Below, one piece after another: positions 7,499 through 9,775 of a stretch of DNA of 9,775 nucleotides (the stretch's first letter is position 1; each line of letters begins with the position of its first letter). The DNA lies in NCBI GenBank assembly GCA_014379665.1, contig JACMLK010000185.1, forward strand, positions 1 through 9,775, in the 5' to 3' direction. A program made the translations under genes and the position numbers. The stretch comes from Saprospiraceae bacterium (GTDB taxonomy: Bacteria; Bacteroidota; Bacteroidia; Chitinophagales; Saprospiraceae). Under the pieces are notes generated by a model, which was not told where the DNA came from, made no database searches, and saw nothing but the letters and a program-made list of their open reading frames with translations.

Positions 7499-8947
7499 TT
7501 ATTTCTTCATTAAAATCCAATAGATCAGACCACTTATACCAAATCCTACAAACCAGGCATAATGGTAAAGACCGGTAATCCATGTTGGAAACAGATCCGG
7601 ACTCACTAATCCAATCGTCACTAAAAAGCCAGGTATATTAGGTAGAATCCCTATTATTAAGGCTGCAATCGCTTTGATATTAAAACCATTGGTAAAGCTG
7701 TAAATACCTTTGCTATCATACAGATCATTTAAAATTAATGTTTGTTTTCTGATAAAATAATAATCAACAATCATTATCCCCCCCACAGGCCCAAGTAAAC
7801 TGGAATAACCAACCAACCATGTAAAAATATAGCCAGACGGATCTGCGATGAGTTTCCATGGGAAGATCAGCATTCCGATAATACCAGTGATATAACCGCC
7901 TTTCCTGAAGTCAATTCGGGAAGGCATCAGATTGGCAAAATCATTGGCCGGACTTACAATATTGGCAGCAATATTAGTAGCCAGGGTTGAAATGGCAACG
8001 GCAATCATCGCTACACTTATTAATATTTTACTATCAAATTTTCCAGCCAGAACCACGGGATCCCAAATGGTAGTGCCGAATACAATGGTCGTTGCAGAGG
8101 TGACCACTACACCTACAAAAGCGAACAAAGTCATCGAAGGCGGCAAACCGAATATTTGTCCTTTGATCTGTGCCTTTTGCGAGGTCGCATATCGGGTGAA
8201 GTCAGGAATATTCAGAGATAAGGTAGCCCAAAAGCCTACCATTCCTGTGAGAGCCGGAAAAAAGAACGCAAAAAATGCTGCTGAGCTTGTAAATTTTGAA
8301 GGAGTGGCTAAGATCGGACCTAAGCCTTTAGCGGCCACTATAGCCCATGCCAGTAATGCCAAGGCAGCTATAGGCAAAAAAATAGCTTTAAAGACCAGCA
8401 ATTTGCGGATACTGTCCACTCCAAGATATACTACATACATATTGAGAAACCAAAACGATAGAAAACATATCGCAGGCCCTGTTTCCAATCCCCAGGAATC
8501 AGGAAAAACGCCAGGCAATGTCTCCAGTGCCGGAATCCACAGACGCATCATCTGAAAGATGGCAAAACCTCCGATCCAGGTTTGTATGCCAAACCATCCA
8601 CATGCTACGATGGCTCTCAACATGGCAGGAATATTAGCACCTTTGGTTCCGAAACTGGATCTCGCAAATACAGGGAAAGGTATGCCATATTTTGTACCGG
8701 CATGACCATTTAAAATCATGGGTATCAGCACTATCGAATTGCCTAAAAATATGGTGAGTATCGCCTGCCACCAATTCATACCTCCATCTATCAAAGAACT
8801 TGAAAGCATGTAAGTGGGAATACACAAACTCATGCCAATCCATAGTGCAGTATAATTCCAGGTATTCCAGCTTCGTTGATTCTGAGGAATCGGCGCCAGA
8901 TCTGCGTTGTAAAGTGCTGTATTTGATGTATTCAGATTTTCGGACAT
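7499..8947 (-). CDS. NCS1-family nucleobase permease (probable uracil/dihydropyrimidine importer)
   Basis: An inner-membrane permease of the nucleobase:cation symporter-1 family, here likely to import uracil, thymine or a related ring such as hydantoin or allantoin. It has 482 residues and about 12 hydrophobic segments. The family N-terminus is present: ADLAPIPQNQRSW (15-27), then WNYTALWIGM. It also has the loop GTKYGIPFPVFARSSFG at 84-100. Trp118 and Gln122 in CGWFGIQTWIGG, Trp240 in GFWATLSLNIPDF, and Asn325 in TLATNIAAN appear to match the substrate-binding residues Trp117, Gln121, Trp220 and Asn318 of the hydantoin transporter Mhp1; this correspondence is by eye and memory. The conserved Pro-Asp in NIPDFTRYA (246-254) is typical of the family. 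It starts 18 bp after the aminotransferase and ends 8 bp before dihydropyrimidinase, so it sits inside the catabolic operon. NCS1 members differ in substrate by few residues, so the exact base is inferred from context. Confidence 0.92.
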   Translation of the reverse strand: MSENLNTSNTALYNADLAPIPQNQRSWNTWNYTALWIGMSLCIPTYMLSSSLIDGGMNWWQAILTIFLGNSIVLIPMILNGHAGTKYGIPFPVFARSSFGTKGANIPAMLRAIVACGWFGIQTWIGGFAIFQMMRLWIPALETLPGVFPDSWGLETGPAICFLSFWFLNMYVVYLGVDSIRKLLVFKAIFLPIAALALLAWAIVAAKGLGPILATPSKFTSSAAFFAFFFPALTGMVGFWATLSLNIPDFTRYATSQKAQIKGQIFGLPPSMTLFAFVGVVVTSATTIVFGTTIWDPVVLAGKFDSKILISVAMIAVAISTLATNIAANIVSPANDFANLMPSRIDFRKGGYITGIIGMLIFPWKLIADPSGYIFTWLVGYSSLLGPVGGIMIVDYYFIRKQTLILNDLYDSKGIYSFTNGFNIKAIAALIIGILPNIPGFLVTIGLVSPDLFPTWITGLYHYAWFVGFGISGLIYWILMKK

Positions 8948-8965
8948 CTGTGCTTACATAATTGG

Positions 8966-9775
8966 TTAAGAGGTGACTGCTTCATCTGCAATTTTCAAGG
9001 CCTCGCTGATGATAGCTAAGCCTTCATCTATTTGTCCTGCGGTGATACACAAAGGAGGGGCAATAAAAATATAACCCCATCGCACAAAAGTATACATGCC
9101 CAACGCTTTGATTTTTGCTGCTACTTTATTCATCACTACCATTTCATCAGGCTTTGCATTAAAGGGTGCCATTGGTTCTTTGGTTTTTCGGTTTTTCACC
9201 AACTCCAGACACCCCAGCAATCCCGTATTTCTCCAATCCCCAATAGACGGATGTATTTTTTTCAGATCTTCTATTCTAACATTGAGATAAGCTCCCATAG
9301 CCACTGCATTTTCTATCAATCCATCATCTTCATATATTTTGATGGTCTCCAGCGCAGCTGCACAAGCGACAGGATGGGCAGAATAGGTCAATCCGATTGC
9401 CAATACCACATCGTCAAATTTTGAAGCTATTTTATCTGACATCATAAGACAACCAAAAGGCAGATAGCCGCAGGTCAATCCTTTAGCCATACAAATCATG
9501 TCGGGAATAATATCGTGGTGTTCAAATCCAAACCATTTACCTGTACGACCAAAACCACTCATCACTTCATCGATGATCAATAATATTCCGTGTGTATCAC
9601 ATAATGCCCGAACGGCTTTCAGGTACCCAACAGGATATTTCAAACAACCGGAAGAGCCGCTTTCGCCTTCAAGTAAAATAGCTGCAATGTTACCGGGTCC
9701 TTCATAAGCTATGATACGCTCCAAATTGGCCACCTGTTCTTTTAGAAAACTTTCTTCACCATATTCCCAACGATA
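8966..9775 (-). CDS. Class-III PLP aminotransferase, probable beta-alanine/beta-aminoisobutyrate transaminase (5' end beyond window)
   Basis: Only the C-terminal 269 residues are visible; the family is usually 420-450 residues long, so about 60% is present. The frame runs to the right edge, and the GTG at 9733 is an internal Val codon, not the start. Visible residues show the class-III fold: LIIDEVMSGFGRTGKW near 66-80, where Asp69 should contact the pyridine nitrogen; MAKGLTCGYLPFG with the PLP-binding Lys98; and GLTYSAHPVACAAALE, where the Thr should hold the PLP phosphate across the dimer. The Cys after KGLT is usually Ser, Asn or another small residue. By context it should move the amino group of beta-alanine or 3-aminoisobutyrate to pyruvate or 2-oxoglutarate, giving malonate semialdehyde or methylmalonate semialdehyde. 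Sequence alone does not separate this from taurine:pyruvate or other omega-aminotransferases. It is the first operon gene visible, 18 bp before the permease gene; the operon promoter must lie further right. Confidence 0.88.
   Translation of the reverse strand, partial: YRWEYGEESFLKEQVANLERIIAYEGPGNIAAILLEGESGSSGCLKYPVGYLKAVRALCDTHGILLIIDEVMSGFGRTGKWFGFEHHDIIPDMICMAKGLTCGYLPFGCLMMSDKIASKFDDVVLAIGLTYSAHPVACAAALETIKIYEDDGLIENAVAMGAYLNVRIEDLKKIHPSIGDWRNTGLLGCLELVKNRKTKEPMAPFNAKPDEMVVMNKVAAKIKALGMYTFVRWGYIFIAPPLCITAGQIDEGLAIISEALKIADEAVTS

Noticed and set aside
7491..7583. A longer N-terminus for dihydropyrimidinase
   Set aside because: The extra 31 residues come from the end of the permease gene in another frame and do not resemble the family; Met at 7490 starts the standard first strand.
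7932..8555. A 207-codon open frame on the plus strand
   Set aside because: It lies wholly antisense to the permease gene, has no recognisable domain, and the opposite strand has full family motifs.
9731..9733. GTG at 9733 as the aminotransferase start
   Set aside because: The frame stays open to the right edge with plausible sequence, and the family needs about 160 more N-terminal residues.

Overview
The window is one stretch of about 9.8 kb in which every supported gene lies on the minus strand, so it is transcribed from right to left. The AT-rich sequence, the lack of clear Shine-Dalgarno sites, and a secreted protein whose C-terminus runs into what looks like a type IX secretion (T9SS) sorting domain all point to a Bacteroidota bacterium. 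The exact family cannot be settled from this sequence.

From the right edge to about 2395 there is a six-gene set for uptake and reductive breakdown of uracil or thymine. In transcription order it holds a class-III aminotransferase (5' end outside the window), an NCS1-family permease, a dihydropyrimidinase, a nitrilase-superfamily beta-ureidopropionase, and the two subunits PreT and PreA of NAD(P)H-dependent dihydropyrimidine dehydrogenase. The inferred route is: the permease imports the pyrimidine base; PreT/PreA reduces it to the 5,6-dihydro form; dihydropyrimidinase opens the ring to N-carbamoyl-beta-alanine (or the beta-aminoisobutyrate analogue); the beta-ureidopropionase releases CO2, ammonia and beta-alanine; the aminotransferase then moves the amino group to an oxo-acid, giving malonate semialdehyde or its methyl analogue. 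Spacers are 18, 8, 91, 45 and 106 bp, which fits one operon. The last-step gene comes first and the first-step genes come last.

The longer spacers hold some structure. The 91-bp spacer before the beta-ureidopropionase gene has an AT palindrome inside a possible Bacteroidota-type promoter. The 106-bp preT-preA spacer has two abutting hairpins, one covering the preT stop codon.

From 2335 to the left edge there is a large open frame (778 codons visible, no stop before the edge) for a secreted Asp-box (BNR) beta-propeller protein of the sortilin/GH74 type. It has a signal peptide and nine Asp-box motifs, and ends at the edge with the start of a T9SS type-A sorting domain. Nothing in it links it to pyrimidine metabolism.

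No RNA gene, insertion sequence, CRISPR array or phage feature was seen. No stretch longer than about 110 bases lacks a gene. I found no convincing undescribed system; this is a well-preserved example of a known pathway with a few regulatory and sequence details worth checking.
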